From: Pseudomonadota bacterium
Lineage (GTDB): Bacteria; Pseudomonadota; Alphaproteobacteria; Acetobacterales; Acetobacteraceae
Assembly (NCBI GenBank): GCA_021829055.1
Contig: JAJZCS010000098.1
Location: forward strand, 1 to 7,184
Length of the DNA stretch: 7,184 nt
Direction: 5' to 3'
The stretch's first letter is position 1. Each line of letters begins with the position of its first letter. A model generated the notes under the pieces. The model had not been told where the DNA came from. It saw only the letters and a list, made by a program, of their open reading frames with translations, and ran no database searches. Shown piece after piece: positions 1 through 6,780 of the stretch. Made by a program: the position numbers and the translations under genes.

Positions 1-495
1 CAGAAGACAAAGTTCGGACGGCTTTGCTTCCACTAATGCGGCTACACGGCTTTGACTTATGATCCCGGCACTTCGCGCGCCGGAGCCGAGGTCTGCGAAC
101 AGTGTCGCCACGTCACGTGCCCGCAGCTCCCGGCCATTCACCCGGTACGTGCTGCCCGAACGGCGCTCCAGTTGCCGCGAGATGGCAATTTCGCTCTCGT
201 TCTGGAATGGGGTCGGCGCAACCCCGGTTGCATCGGCGATGAGCAGCGTCACCTCGGCGATATTGCGCGATCCGCGACTCGTGGTGCCCGCGAAGATAAC
301 GTCGTCCATCTCACTGCCGCGCAATGATTTTGCGCTGCTTTCGCCCATCACCCAGCGCAACGCCTCAACAATGTTCGATTTTCCGCAACCATTCGGGCCG
401 ATCACGCCGGTCAGCCCCGGCAGAATATCCAACGTCACAGGGTCGGCAAAACTCTTAAATCCGGCAATCCGAAGCTGGGCGAGGCGTGCAGCCAA
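1..495 (-). CDS. smc: Chromosome segregation protein SMC, N-terminal part (runs off the window)
   Basis: SMC dimers are ABC-type ATPases that load on DNA with ScpA/ScpB and condense and separate sister chromosomes. The 165 visible codons form the N-terminal half of the ATPase head. The opening residues (RIAGFKSFADP, about 9-19) match the family start. Walker A is GPNGCGKSN (about 31-39), followed by RWVMGE (about 45-50). The Q-loop glutamine is in IISQSRV near residue 147. TTG at 495 is the only sensible start: an in-frame TAG lies 6 nt upstream with no start codon between, and ATG or GTG codons further in would cut the conserved FKSFADP region. AGGA sits 4 nt and GGGAGGG 10 nt upstream. It lies 6 nt after the DsbA-like gene on the same strand, so the two are probably co-transcribed. 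Near the window edge, the usual QGR and ERR motifs of SMC read QSR and ELC. The coiled coils, hinge and C-terminal head lie outside the window. Identity is very secure. Confidence 0.96.
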   Translation of the reverse strand, partial: MAARLAQLRIAGFKSFADPVTLDILPGLTGVIGPNGCGKSNIVEALRWVMGESSAKSLRGSEMDDVIFAGTTSRGSRNIAEVTLLIADATGVAPTPFQNESEIAISRQLERRSGSTYRVNGRELRARDVATLFADLGSGARSAGIISQSRVAALVEAKPSELCLL

Positions 496-499
496 CGGT

Positions 500-512
500 T
501 CCTATCCCTCCC
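500..512 (-). promoter_or_regulatory. Ribosome binding site for the TTG start of smc
   Basis: Two purine-rich stretches precede the TTG at 495 on the minus strand: GGGAGGG (512-506) inside the last codons of the DsbA-like gene, and AGGA (503-500) overlapping its TAG stop. The spacings are 10 and 4 nt. The site therefore lies inside the upstream gene, which suggests that smc translation is coupled to it. It supports TTG as the true start. Confidence 0.6.
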
Positions 513-1134
513 CGATCATCGCCGAGAATTGCTTGAAGTCCATTGCTCCCGGATACTTCTTGTCGTCAAAGATGAATGTGGGTGTGGCGTCGACGTGATA
601 TTTTTGTTCAGCCTTCCTGCGTTCTGCAAGAATGAAGTTCGAGAGTTTTTTGTCGGCGATCGCCGCGTCGAAGCGATTGCGGCTCATGCCTGCCAGGGCC
701 GCATATTTAAAAAGTGCGTTTTCGTAGTCCCTCTTGGTCTTAAGCTTTGGCGCATAGGCCCATTCGAGTTGGTGCGAAAACAAAATCTCAATAAACGGAA
801 AATAATCATGGGCAGGAAGAGCGCGTGCCACCTGTGCGGCCATTAGCGAGACCCCATCGAGCGGAAAATCACGGAACACATAGTACAATTTGCCTGTGTC
901 GATCAAAGACGGGACAATCTTCGGCTTCAGGGTGTGAGTCGCGAACTCCGCGCAATGCGGGCAACCAAGTGAAAAATATTCGATAATCTTCTTTCCCGCC
1001 TTTGGGTTGCCAAGGCTTCGGATACCAAACAGATTATTCCGATGGCTCGCCGTTACGCCCGCAAAAGCGGATGTCACGCTCGCAGCAGCAAGTCCGACCC
1101 CAAGAAGTAGTATGTTGCGACGCTCTAAAGCCAT
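502..1134 (-). CDS. DsbA-family periplasmic thiol:disulfide oxidoreductase
   Basis: This is a 210-residue secreted thioredoxin-fold protein expected to introduce or shuffle disulfide bonds in the periplasm. Residues 1-25 form a signal peptide: the charged stretch MALERR, a hydrophobic core, and a likely cleavage after SAFA. The active site is C58-P59-H60-C61, the classic DsbA CPHC. The cis-proline loop is T184-P185-T186 in VDATPTF, and the insert between them is largely helical, as in DsbA/DSBA-like (thioredoxin_4) domains. ATG at 1134 is preferred: GAGG lies 5 nt upstream and the signal peptide begins there. An in-frame ATG at 1206 would add 24 residues that hide the signal sequence. The gene ends 6 nt before smc. 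A DsbA-like gene just upstream of smc is, to my knowledge, common in Alphaproteobacteria. Its redox partner (DsbB or other) is not visible, so oxidase rather than isomerase activity is inferred from CPHC. Confidence 0.92.
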   Translation of the reverse strand: MALERRNILLLGVGLAAASVTSAFAGVTASHRNNLFGIRSLGNPKAGKKIIEYFSLGCPHCAEFATHTLKPKIVPSLIDTGKLYYVFRDFPLDGVSLMAAQVARALPAHDYFPFIEILFSHQLEWAYAPKLKTKRDYENALFKYAALAGMSRNRFDAAIADKKLSNFILAERRKAEQKYHVDATPTFIFDDKKYPGAMDFKQFSAMIGEG

Positions 1135-1137
1135 TTT

Positions 1138-1144
1138 ATCCTCT
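1138..1144 (-). promoter_or_regulatory. Ribosome binding site choosing the 1134 start of the DsbA-like gene
   Basis: The minus strand reads AGAGGATAAAATG, which puts GAGG 5 nt before ATG at 1134. This matches the beginning of the signal peptide. A competing AGGAGAG (1224-1218) lies about 13 nt before the in-frame ATG at 1206, which is a poor spacing. Confidence 0.6.
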
Positions 1145-1314
1145 ACATATTGTATTAACGGAATCGCCAACAAGCGTCGAGCCTGATTTGTCCGATTCCA
1201 TGCCATTCTAGCTTACTCTCTCCTTTTAAGCAGAACGAGGTGCCGGAAATTTCATGACGATCAATTTCTCGCGTCTTGCGGTTTGCTTTTCGGGGCGCTT
1301 TGTTGGGGCGTAGG

Positions 1315-1341
1315 TTGACAGGTGCCCGACCACCGTACAGC
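1315..1341 (+). promoter_or_regulatory. Possible sigma-70 promoter for apt
   Basis: A perfect -35 hexamer TTGACA (1315-1320) is followed after 15 bp by TACAGC (1336-1341), a partial -10 match. The spacer is 2 bp short of the optimum. Transcription would start near 1348 and leave an apt leader of about 120 nt. It is the best promoter candidate in the window but remains a motif match only. Confidence 0.35.
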
Positions 1342-1466
1342 AGGCGCATTCATGCCGCCAATGGTCGATTTCGGGGGTGGTCAGTCAGCCAGAGCGTTCC
1401 GGCCTCTTATTATGTCGTTCCAGGTGCTCGCCTTGCGCCGTTTGGCCGCTCCGCTATACGGATCCA

Positions 1467-1982
1467 ATGGATCTCAAGGACCACATTCGGGGCATACCGG
1501 ATTTTCCGAAGCCCGGCATCTTTTTCTACGATATTTCCACGCTCCTGAATAATGCTGATGCGTGGCAGGTTACTGTCGGGCGCCTTGCCAGCCGGGTTCG
1601 TGCCTATCACCCCGACCTTTTAGCGGGCGTCGAATCGCGTGGTTTCCTCCTCGCGGCACCGCTCGCCCTGAAACTTGGTTGCGGCTTCATCATGTTGCGA
1701 AAGTGCGGTAAGCTTCCTGGTGCCACGGTCGGATATGATTACAAGCTCGAGTACGGGACAGATCGCATCGAAGTGCAGGCAGATGCGGTGCGGCCCGGGC
1801 AGCGAGTAGTGCTTATTGACGACCTGTTGGCCACCGGCGGTACGATGGCGGCCGGCATCGCATTGTTGCGCGAAGTAGGCGCAAATGTATCGGCTGCGGT
1901 CGCGTTGATAGAACTCACATTCTTGGAAGGGAGGAGGCGTCTTGATGTGCCGTTCGAGGCGCTGGTTGCATACGATTCATAG
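1467..1982 (+). CDS. apt: Adenine phosphoribosyltransferase
   Basis: Apt converts adenine and PRPP to AMP and pyrophosphate in the cytoplasm, salvaging adenine without de novo synthesis. The 171-residue protein is of normal family length. It opens with [18 protein letters not shown], the typical Apt N terminus, which fixes the start at ATG 1467; a GTG at 1377 in the same frame would add 30 non-homologous residues. ESRGF is at 56-60, RKCGKLP at 78-84, LEYGTD at 94-99, and the PRPP-binding loop [13 protein letters not shown] at 114-126 contains the acidic pair D118-D119. The ribosome site is weak (ACGGA about 4 nt before ATG). RKCGKLP has Cys80 where the family usually has proline; the gene otherwise looks intact. 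It stands alone, divergent from the DsbA-like/smc pair and 132 bp before the next gene, so it is probably a single-gene unit. Confidence 0.96.
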   Translation: MDLKDHIRGIPDFPKPGIFFYDISTLLNNADAWQVTVGRLASRVRAYHPDLLAGVESRGFLLAAPLALKLGCGFIMLRKCGKLPGATVGYDYKLEYGTDRIEVQADAVRPGQRVVLIDDLLATGGTMAAGIALLREVGANVSAAVALIELTFLEGRRRLDVPFEALVAYDS

Positions 1983-2029
1983 GTATCAAGCAGCATCAAC
2001 GATCATGGTGTGGCGCCCCCCGCTACCTG

Positions 2030-2048
2030 GTCTTCTTCAGAACAAGAC
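2030..2048 (+). terminator. Weak hairpin downstream of apt
   Basis: GTCTT (2030-2034) pairs with AAGAC (2044-2048). Inside, after a C-C mismatch, TT pairs with AA around a CAG loop. It lies about 48 nt past the apt stop. No T-run follows, so intrinsic termination is doubtful; it is recorded as the only hairpin I saw in the 132-bp gap before the TctC-like gene. Confidence 0.2.
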
Positions 2049-2114
2049 ACGGTTTCGCGTGAAAAATCCAAGATGTCTGGAAGTTAGATGTTGTTTTAGT
2101 TGCTGGACCACCAG

Positions 2115-3170
2115 ATGATTCGGCGCCGGGCTCTTCTCGCGGCGCTTGGTGCGTTCCCGTTAGCAGGGGCTCGCGCTATGGCCCAGATGGCCCGTTCGTC
2201 GCTATCAGCTGTGCAGGATTACACGATTATTGCTGGTGGCCCGCCTGGTGGTCGAATTGATCGGTGGTCGCGAGTCTTTTCTGCAGGGTTGCCCCCGTTT
2301 TTAGGCGGCCACTCCACTGTGCGGATTGCTCCGACAGGAGGTCTTGACGGGGTCACTGCTGCAAACCGACTTCAGGCATTGGTGGTGCCTGATGGCATGA
2401 CTGCGGCTATGCTGCCGGGCGAGGCGGCGATCGCTTTTCTTACAGGGGATCCGCGCGCGCATTTCTTGCCTGGTGACTGGATTCCCGTCGTTGCCGGGCT
2501 TGGTTCGTTATTGCTGGTTGTTCGTGGCGGGACCGCGCGGTTATCTTCCTCAACACCTCTCCGCTTTGCTGCGGCTTCGCTGGAAAGTCCGGACCTGGCC
2601 GGGTTGCTCGGATTAGCCAAACTTGGCGTCCCCGTCGCGCCGATTTTTGGCCTCAATGATCCTGCGGCCGTGACTGCGGCATTTGCGCAAGGTGAAGCTG
2701 ACGCCGCGCTATTCTCCGGCGAAGATGTTGCTGCGGATGCCGCGCCGCTTTCGGCTGACGGCGGAGTCGTCATTTGCACGTTGGCGGGCTCAGGCTCCGG
2801 GGAGAAGACTGCTCGCGATTCCGGGTTCACGGATGTTCCGACGCTTGACGAACTTGCAGCCCAAAGGTCGGCCCGCCCGCTTCCACGGCCACTCGATGCC
2901 GCATATCGCAGCGTGGTTGCGGCTAGCCGGATCGATTTCATGATGGTTCTGCCGCGTCTCTCCTCTCCTGCGGCGATCGCCCTATGGCGTTCGGCTGGGG
3001 CGCGGTCAATTATCATTCCGGCAGTCGAAGATGCCGCTTCGGCGAGTGCGGTGCGCCTCGTCGCTGGTGCTGACGCGGTGACGAACTTGGCTCCTTTGAC
3101 GGTCGGGAGCGATGCCGTGCTGGCCCTGCACGCATTTCTGGCGCGTGAATATGGTTGGCATCGCTCATGA
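2115..3170 (+). CDS. TctC/Bug-family periplasmic solute-binding protein, orphan
   Basis: This is a 351-residue exported protein resembling the tripartite tricarboxylate transporter receptor (TctC/Bug) fold. The N terminus MIRRRALLAALGA is a signal peptide with an RRxLL-like, possibly Tat-type, start; cleavage is likely near AMA-Q (about 23). The family pattern follows: GGPPGGRIDRWSR (41-53, compare the PPGG..D..AR loop of Bug proteins), APTGGLDGVTAANRL (72-86) and PDGMT (92-96). These positions normally form the ligand-binding loops. Conservation with well-known members appears low, so the ligand is unknown. ATG 2115 is chosen because the signal peptide begins there; TTG 2100 would add five residues, and neither has a strong ribosome site. 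No TctA/TctB membrane partners are in the window. It ends 20 nt before radA and probably shares its transcript. The family call is fairly sure; the function is not. Confidence 0.75.
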   Translation: MIRRRALLAALGAFPLAGARAMAQMARSSLSAVQDYTIIAGGPPGGRIDRWSRVFSAGLPPFLGGHSTVRIAPTGGLDGVTAANRLQALVVPDGMTAAMLPGEAAIAFLTGDPRAHFLPGDWIPVVAGLGSLLLVVRGGTARLSSSTPLRFAAASLESPDLAGLLGLAKLGVPVAPIFGLNDPAAVTAAFAQGEADAALFSGEDVAADAAPLSADGGVVICTLAGSGSGEKTARDSGFTDVPTLDELAAQRSARPLPRPLDAAYRSVVAASRIDFMMVLPRLSSPAAIALWRSAGARSIIIPAVEDAASASAVRLVAGADAVTNLAPLTVGSDAVLALHAFLAREYGWHRS

Positions 3171-3171
3171 C

Positions 3172-3183
3172 CACGACGTCGTG
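3172..3183. repeat. Perfect 12-bp palindrome just before radA
   Basis: CACGACGTCGTG is a perfect 12-bp inverted repeat filling most of the 20-nt gap between the TctC-like stop and the radA ATG. It sits where the radA ribosome site should be, and no other Shine-Dalgarno motif is visible. As RNA it could form a short four-pair hairpin. One or two such palindromes are expected by chance in 7 kb, so a function is only a possibility. Confidence 0.5.
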
Positions 3184-3190
3184 CTAACGC

Positions 3191-4582
3191 ATGGCTCGTC
3201 AAGCCCAGCGTTACATCTGTGCAGAGTGCGGTGCCGTTTCGGCAAAATGGGTGGGTCGCTGTGACGGCTGCGGTGGGTGGAATACACTAGCCGTCGACAG
3301 CGCCGCCTTCGATCCTGCGCGAATCCGACATCGTTCACGAGGATATGAGCTCGATTTTGTTGGTCTTTCCGGCGTGGCTGAGCTGCCGTCGCGGATGTCG
3401 TTAGGCATTGCCGAATTCGATCGCGTGCTCGGTGGCGGTATCGTGGCAGCATCCGCAATCTTGGTTGGCGGCGATCCTGGCATTGGCAAATCAACCCTGC
3501 TGCTCCAGGCGGCTGCAAAATTAGCTCGCACGGGCAACCGTGTCCTGTACATTTCGGGCGAAGAGTCGGTTTCTCAGATCCGCCTGCGTGCTCAACGACT
3601 TGGACTATCGGATGCGCCAGTCGGGCTTGCTTCGGCGACGGCACTGTCAGAGATTGTGGCCGCTTTGGAGCGCGAACGTGACGCTGTATTGATCGTTATC
3701 GACAGCATCCAAACCATCTGGGATGACACCGTCGAATCGGCGCCCGGGAGTGTCACGCAAGTACGGGCAAATGCCTTTGCGCTGATTCAATCGGCAAAAT
3801 CAAGAGGTTACGCTCTCATGCTCGTTGGGCACGTCACGAAGGATGGTATGCTTGCAGGCCCGCGCGTTCTTGAGCACATGGTCGACGTCGTGCTGCATTT
3901 CGAAGGCGATCGCGGCCACCAGTTCCGCATTCTTCGCGGTGCTAAGAACCGGTTTGGTGCCACGGACGAGATTGGTGTCTTTGCGATGACTGGCGAAGGC
4001 CTCGTTGAGATTGCAAACCCATCAGCCTTATTCCTTGCGGAGCGGCATGGGAATGTGGCGGGCTCCGCCGTTTATGCTGGCCTTGAAGGGTCAAGGCCGG
4101 TGCTCATGGAAGTTCAGGCACTGCTTTCGGCCACCGGCACAGGTTCGGGCCGCCGCTCAGTAGTCGGCTGGGATGCTGGTCGCTTGAACATGTTGCTTGC
4201 TGTCCTTGATGCGCGCTGCGGGCTAAAGCTTGGGGGACACGACGTCTACCTTAATGTAGCAGGGGGGCTGAGGATTGCCGAGCCGGCGGCGGACCTGGCT
4301 ATTGCTGCAGCATTGATCTCTGCATCCAGCGGCGTTCCGACTGATCCAGGCATGGTCTTTTTTGGAGAAATTGGCCTTTCTGGCGAACTCCGCCCGGTTG
4401 CGCAGACTGAATTGCGGCTAAAAGAGGCAGCTAAACTTGGTTTTCACTCGGCGGGCGTGCCGCGCGGTGCCCCCAACAGGAATGGTCCGCCACCACCAGA
4501 AGGAATAACACTTGCCGAATTTGGCCACCTCAAGGACCTGATTGTTGCTATGGTCTCTTACGACGCGGGGAAGGAAGAGTAG
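3191..4582 (+). CDS. radA: DNA repair protein RadA (Sms)
   Basis: RadA is a RecA-like hexameric ATPase/helicase that promotes branch migration and processing of recombination intermediates with RecA. The 463 residues are a full-length copy. A C4 zinc finger is formed by C10, C13, C24 and C27. The RecA-type core has Walker A GDPGIGKST (94-102), ISGEES (121-126), a Walker B ending in D171 (LIVIDS), and the RadA-specific KNRFG motif (252-256). The C-terminal Lon-protease-like domain runs from about 285 to 455 and includes VVGWDAGRLNMLLAVLDARCG, NVAGGLRI and FFGEIGLSGELRPV. ATG 3191 gives the standard N terminus just before the zinc finger, but there is no clear ribosome site, which suggests coupling to the gene ending at 3170. 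cvpA begins 2 nt after its stop. Everything expected is present. Confidence 0.97.
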   Translation: MARQAQRYICAECGAVSAKWVGRCDGCGGWNTLAVDSAAFDPARIRHRSRGYELDFVGLSGVAELPSRMSLGIAEFDRVLGGGIVAASAILVGGDPGIGKSTLLLQAAAKLARTGNRVLYISGEESVSQIRLRAQRLGLSDAPVGLASATALSEIVAALERERDAVLIVIDSIQTIWDDTVESAPGSVTQVRANAFALIQSAKSRGYALMLVGHVTKDGMLAGPRVLEHMVDVVLHFEGDRGHQFRILRGAKNRFGATDEIGVFAMTGEGLVEIANPSALFLAERHGNVAGSAVYAGLEGSRPVLMEVQALLSATGTGSGRRSVVGWDAGRLNMLLAVLDARCGLKLGGHDVYLNVAGGLRIAEPAADLAIAAALISASSGVPTDPGMVFFGEIGLSGELRPVAQTELRLKEAAKLGFHSAGVPRGAPNRNGPPPPEGITLAEFGHLKDLIVAMVSYDAGKEE

Positions 4583-4584
4583 GG

Positions 4585-5178
4585 ATGACTTGGGCGGATC
4601 TGGCGACGCTTCTGATTATTGCAATTTCGGGGGCACTTGCTCTTGCACGTGGCTTTGTGCGCGAAGTCCTCGGATTAGCAGCTTGGATAGGAGCGGCTAT
4701 CGCGGCAGCAGCTTTCTATCCTTCTGTTGAGCCTACAATCGTCGGGTTGATTCATGATCAGAAACTTGGCCGGCCTATCGCGATTGGCGTCGTATTCATC
4801 GTGGTCCTTATCATGCTCTCTGTCATCGCCGCCTGGATCGCGTCGTTGGTACACGCGTCCGTCTTCTCCGGCTTGGACCGAACTCTCGGCCTTCTGTTCG
4901 GGCTGATCCGGGGTGGCTTTGTTGTCTGCCTGATTTTCATCTTCTTGTCGATGTTTTTGCAGCCTCCGGAATGGCCGCGGGCCGTTACACAAGGTAGATT
5001 CTTGCCGTATGTCGAGTCTGGTTCCGCGTGGTTAATTGGCCTGGTGCCCAAGCCCTACCGTCCTGCGGCCATATCCCCGGGTGCCGTGAACGCAAAGGCC
5101 AGGGACAATGGAAGTTCTTCGGCATCTACGATCTCAAAGTCGCCAGCTTCTCCATCGTCAATGCCCTCGAGTCCGTAG
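4585..5178 (+). CDS. cvpA: CvpA-family inner-membrane protein
   Basis: CvpA proteins are small inner-membrane proteins named for colicin V production in E. coli, where cvpA precedes purF; their molecular role is not settled and has been linked to envelope stress tolerance. This 197-residue protein has about four membrane segments (roughly 5-21, 26-44, 64-88 and 101-125). It carries the family features GFVREVLGLAAW (23-34) and GLDRTLGLLFGLIRG (96-110). The last 35 or so residues are rich in Ser, Pro and Ala and look disordered. Start ATG 4585 has AGGAAG 7 nt upstream, inside the end of radA, and only 2 nt separate the genes, so translation is probably coupled. purF follows after 113 nt. Family assignment is secure; function is inherited only from the family. 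Confidence 0.93.
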   Translation: MTWADLATLLIIAISGALALARGFVREVLGLAAWIGAAIAAAAFYPSVEPTIVGLIHDQKLGRPIAIGVVFIVVLIMLSVIAAWIASLVHASVFSGLDRTLGLLFGLIRGGFVVCLIFIFLSMFLQPPEWPRAVTQGRFLPYVESGSAWLIGLVPKPYRPAAISPGAVNAKARDNGSSSASTISKSPASPSSMPSSP

Positions 5179-5179
5179 G

Positions 5180-5226
5180 GCATGGTTTTTGGCCAGATCG
5201 AGCGCGGCTTTGAAGGGCCGCCATGC
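5180..5226 (+). promoter_or_regulatory. Possible stem-loop in the purF leader
   Basis: In the 113-nt gap before purF, GCATGG (5180-5185) can pair with CCATGC (5221-5226), a perfect 6-bp outer stem. Inside it, CGGC (5205-5208) can pair with GCCG (5217-5220) around an 8-nt loop. The structure begins right after the cvpA stop and ends 65 nt before the purF ATG. No T-run follows, so it is not a classic terminator; it might be an RNA-processing or attenuation element, or chance. No known purine riboswitch core was recognised. Confidence 0.25.
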
Positions 5227-5291
5227 ACGCTATGGGGGTTGGCACCGCAAGGTAGAGACGTCACATGCCGGCAGGCAGTTAGGGTAAACCG

Positions 5292-6770
5292 ATGACAGGC
5301 GATAATGTGATTAACGGTCTCGACGACGATAAGCTGCATGAGGAATGCGGCGTTTTTGGAGTCTGGAATGTAGCGGATGCGGCAGCAATTGCCGCGCTGG
5401 GGCTTCACGCGTTGCAACATCGAGGTCAGGAGGCAACGGGCATTGTCACCCACGACGGCGTCCGGTTTCATGCCCACAAGGGTTTGGGTCTTGTGGGTGA
5501 CAACTATAGCGACGCGAAAGTGATTGCGGACCTGCAAGGCGCTCGCGCCATCGGCCATAACCGTTATTCCACAACAGGCGCCACACTGCTGCGTAACGTT
5601 CAGCCACTATTTGCTGAATTTGCCTTTGGTGGTTTTGCCGTCGGGCATAATGGCAATCTTACGAATGCGCATAGCCTAAAACGCACTCTTTCACGGCGAG
5701 GTTGCCTGTTTCAGTCCACGACGGATTCAGAGGTGTTCGTGCATTTGATTGCGATCAGCCTCTATGCGACGGTCCTGGACCGATTGATTGATGCACTGAA
5801 ACAAGTCGAGGGTGCGTACTCGTTGGTTGCTTTGACGGATACGATGCTGATCGGGTGTCGTGATCCGCTGGGCGTCCGTCCGCTCATTTTGGGGCGGCTG
5901 TCGGGTGCAGACGGGACCAACCCAGGCTGGGTGCTTGCTTCCGAAACCTGTGCGCTTGATACGGTCAGTGCCGAATTTGTCCGTGATGTTGAACCTGGTG
6001 AGATCATTGCCATTGATGATCGCGGCGTCCATAGCTTCAAGCCTTTTGCCGTCCACGAGCCGCGATTTTGTGTTTTTGAATATATTTATTTCGCTCGCCC
6101 GGACTCCGTCATGGAGGGCAACTCTGTCTATGCTGTTCGTAAACGTATTGGCCAAGAGCTGGCACGCGAATCGCCAGCGGAAGCTGATATTGTTGTGCCA
6201 GTTCCCGACTCTGGTGTTCCTGCGGCGATGGGCTACGCGGAGGCTGCCGGCATTGCATTCGAGCTCGGTATCGTTCGAAATCACTACGTGGGCCGTACAT
6301 TTATCGAGCCGACCGACCAGATCCGGCACCTCGGCGTGCGCCTGAAACACTCGGCCAACCGGGCGATTATTACCGGTAAACGAGTTATTCTGGTTGACGA
6401 TTCGATTGTGCGCGGTACCACGTCCTCCAAGATCGTCGAGATGGTCCGAGCTGCTGGTGCGCGAGAGGTGCACATGCGGATTTCTTCTCCGCCCACGACG
6501 CATTCCTGCTTCTATGGTATTGACACGCCGGAACGAAGCAAGCTTCTTGCTGCGCACAATGACGTTGAAGCAATGGCAACGTTGATCGGCGTCGATAGTC
6601 TTGCTTTTATCACGATCGATGGTCTCTATCGTGCGCTTGGCAAATCAGGCCGGAATCCTGAACAGCCAGCGTTTTGTGACGCGTGCTTCAGTGGCGACTA
6701 TCCGATTCCCGTCACCGACAGCCATGGCGTCGAAGCGCGCCAGCTTTCGCTGCTTGCAGAACTGGCATAA
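5292..6770 (+). CDS. purF: Amidophosphoribosyltransferase (glutamine PRPP amidotransferase)
   Basis: PurF makes 5-phosphoribosylamine from PRPP and glutamine, the first committed step of de novo purine synthesis. The 492-residue protein is full length. An 18-residue propeptide ends before C19 (EECGVFG), the nucleophile of the Ntn-type glutaminase domain once exposed. Further glutaminase motifs are HNRYSTTG (89-96), GHNGNLTN (118-125) and TTDSE (143-147). The phosphoribosyltransferase domain carries VPVPDSG (302-308) and the PRPP loop VILVDDSIVRGTT (365-377). C260, C406, C462 and C465 match the four cysteines that hold a 4Fe-4S cluster in the B. subtilis-type enzyme, unlike the E. coli form. 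Start ATG 5292 has AGGG about 8 nt upstream; no later start would keep the propeptide. It follows cvpA by 113 nt and is convergent with nadC. The purF-cvpA link is widespread in proteobacteria. Confidence 0.98.
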   Translation: MTGDNVINGLDDDKLHEECGVFGVWNVADAAAIAALGLHALQHRGQEATGIVTHDGVRFHAHKGLGLVGDNYSDAKVIADLQGARAIGHNRYSTTGATLLRNVQPLFAEFAFGGFAVGHNGNLTNAHSLKRTLSRRGCLFQSTTDSEVFVHLIAISLYATVLDRLIDALKQVEGAYSLVALTDTMLIGCRDPLGVRPLILGRLSGADGTNPGWVLASETCALDTVSAEFVRDVEPGEIIAIDDRGVHSFKPFAVHEPRFCVFEYIYFARPDSVMEGNSVYAVRKRIGQELARESPAEADIVVPVPDSGVPAAMGYAEAAGIAFELGIVRNHYVGRTFIEPTDQIRHLGVRLKHSANRAIITGKRVILVDDSIVRGTTSSKIVEMVRAAGAREVHMRISSPPTTHSCFYGIDTPERSKLLAAHNDVEAMATLIGVDSLAFITIDGLYRALGKSGRNPEQPAFCDACFSGDYPIPVTDSHGVEARQLSLLAELA

Positions 6771-6780
6771 ACAGGATCTT

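Larger units (their letters stand above)
1135..1466. other. Divergent intergenic region between the DsbA-like gene and apt
   Basis: These 332 bp separate two divergent transcription units and must hold promoters for both. On the plus strand there is one consensus TTGACA (1315-1320). On the minus strand I see no convincing promoter; a TACAAT at 1154-1149 is too close to the ATG at 1134 to leave room for the ribosome site. Small open frames cross the region in several phases, but none has a recognisable protein or a good ribosome site. No tRNA, riboswitch, repeat or terminator was recognised. Confidence 0.7.

Noticed and set aside
59..598. 179-codon plus-strand open frame over smc
   Set aside because: It is the antisense of the clear SMC ATPase head.
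1149..1154. TACAAT as a minus-strand -10 box for the DsbA-like gene
   Set aside because: Only 15 nt from the ATG, which leaves no room for the ribosome site, and no -35 hexamer lies at 16-18 bp.
1155..1349. Short minus-strand open frame (64 codons) upstream of the DsbA-like gene
   Set aside because: Checked as a possible DUF721/DciA or MutY remnant, as sometimes found near dsbA-smc; no similarity seen.
1377..1466. 30-codon N-terminal extension of Apt from GTG 1377
   Set aside because: The residues do not resemble Apt, and the family start motif begins exactly at ATG 1467.
1983..2114. tRNA, small RNA or alanine racemase remnant in the apt/TctC-like gap
   Set aside because: No cloverleaf, conserved T-loop or coding similarity seen; only a weak hairpin.
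2372..3202. 276-codon minus-strand open frame opposite the TctC-like gene
   Set aside because: Low-complexity Ala/Ser/Arg-rich translation with no domain; the plus-strand gene has a signal peptide and family motifs.
5055..5558. 167-codon minus-strand open frame spanning the cvpA-purF gap
   Set aside because: Overlaps both coding genes, lacks a recognisable domain, and is explained by antisense composition.
5727..6557. 276-codon minus-strand open frame opposite purF
   Set aside because: Lies wholly inside an intact purF with all catalytic motifs; the translation resembles no family.
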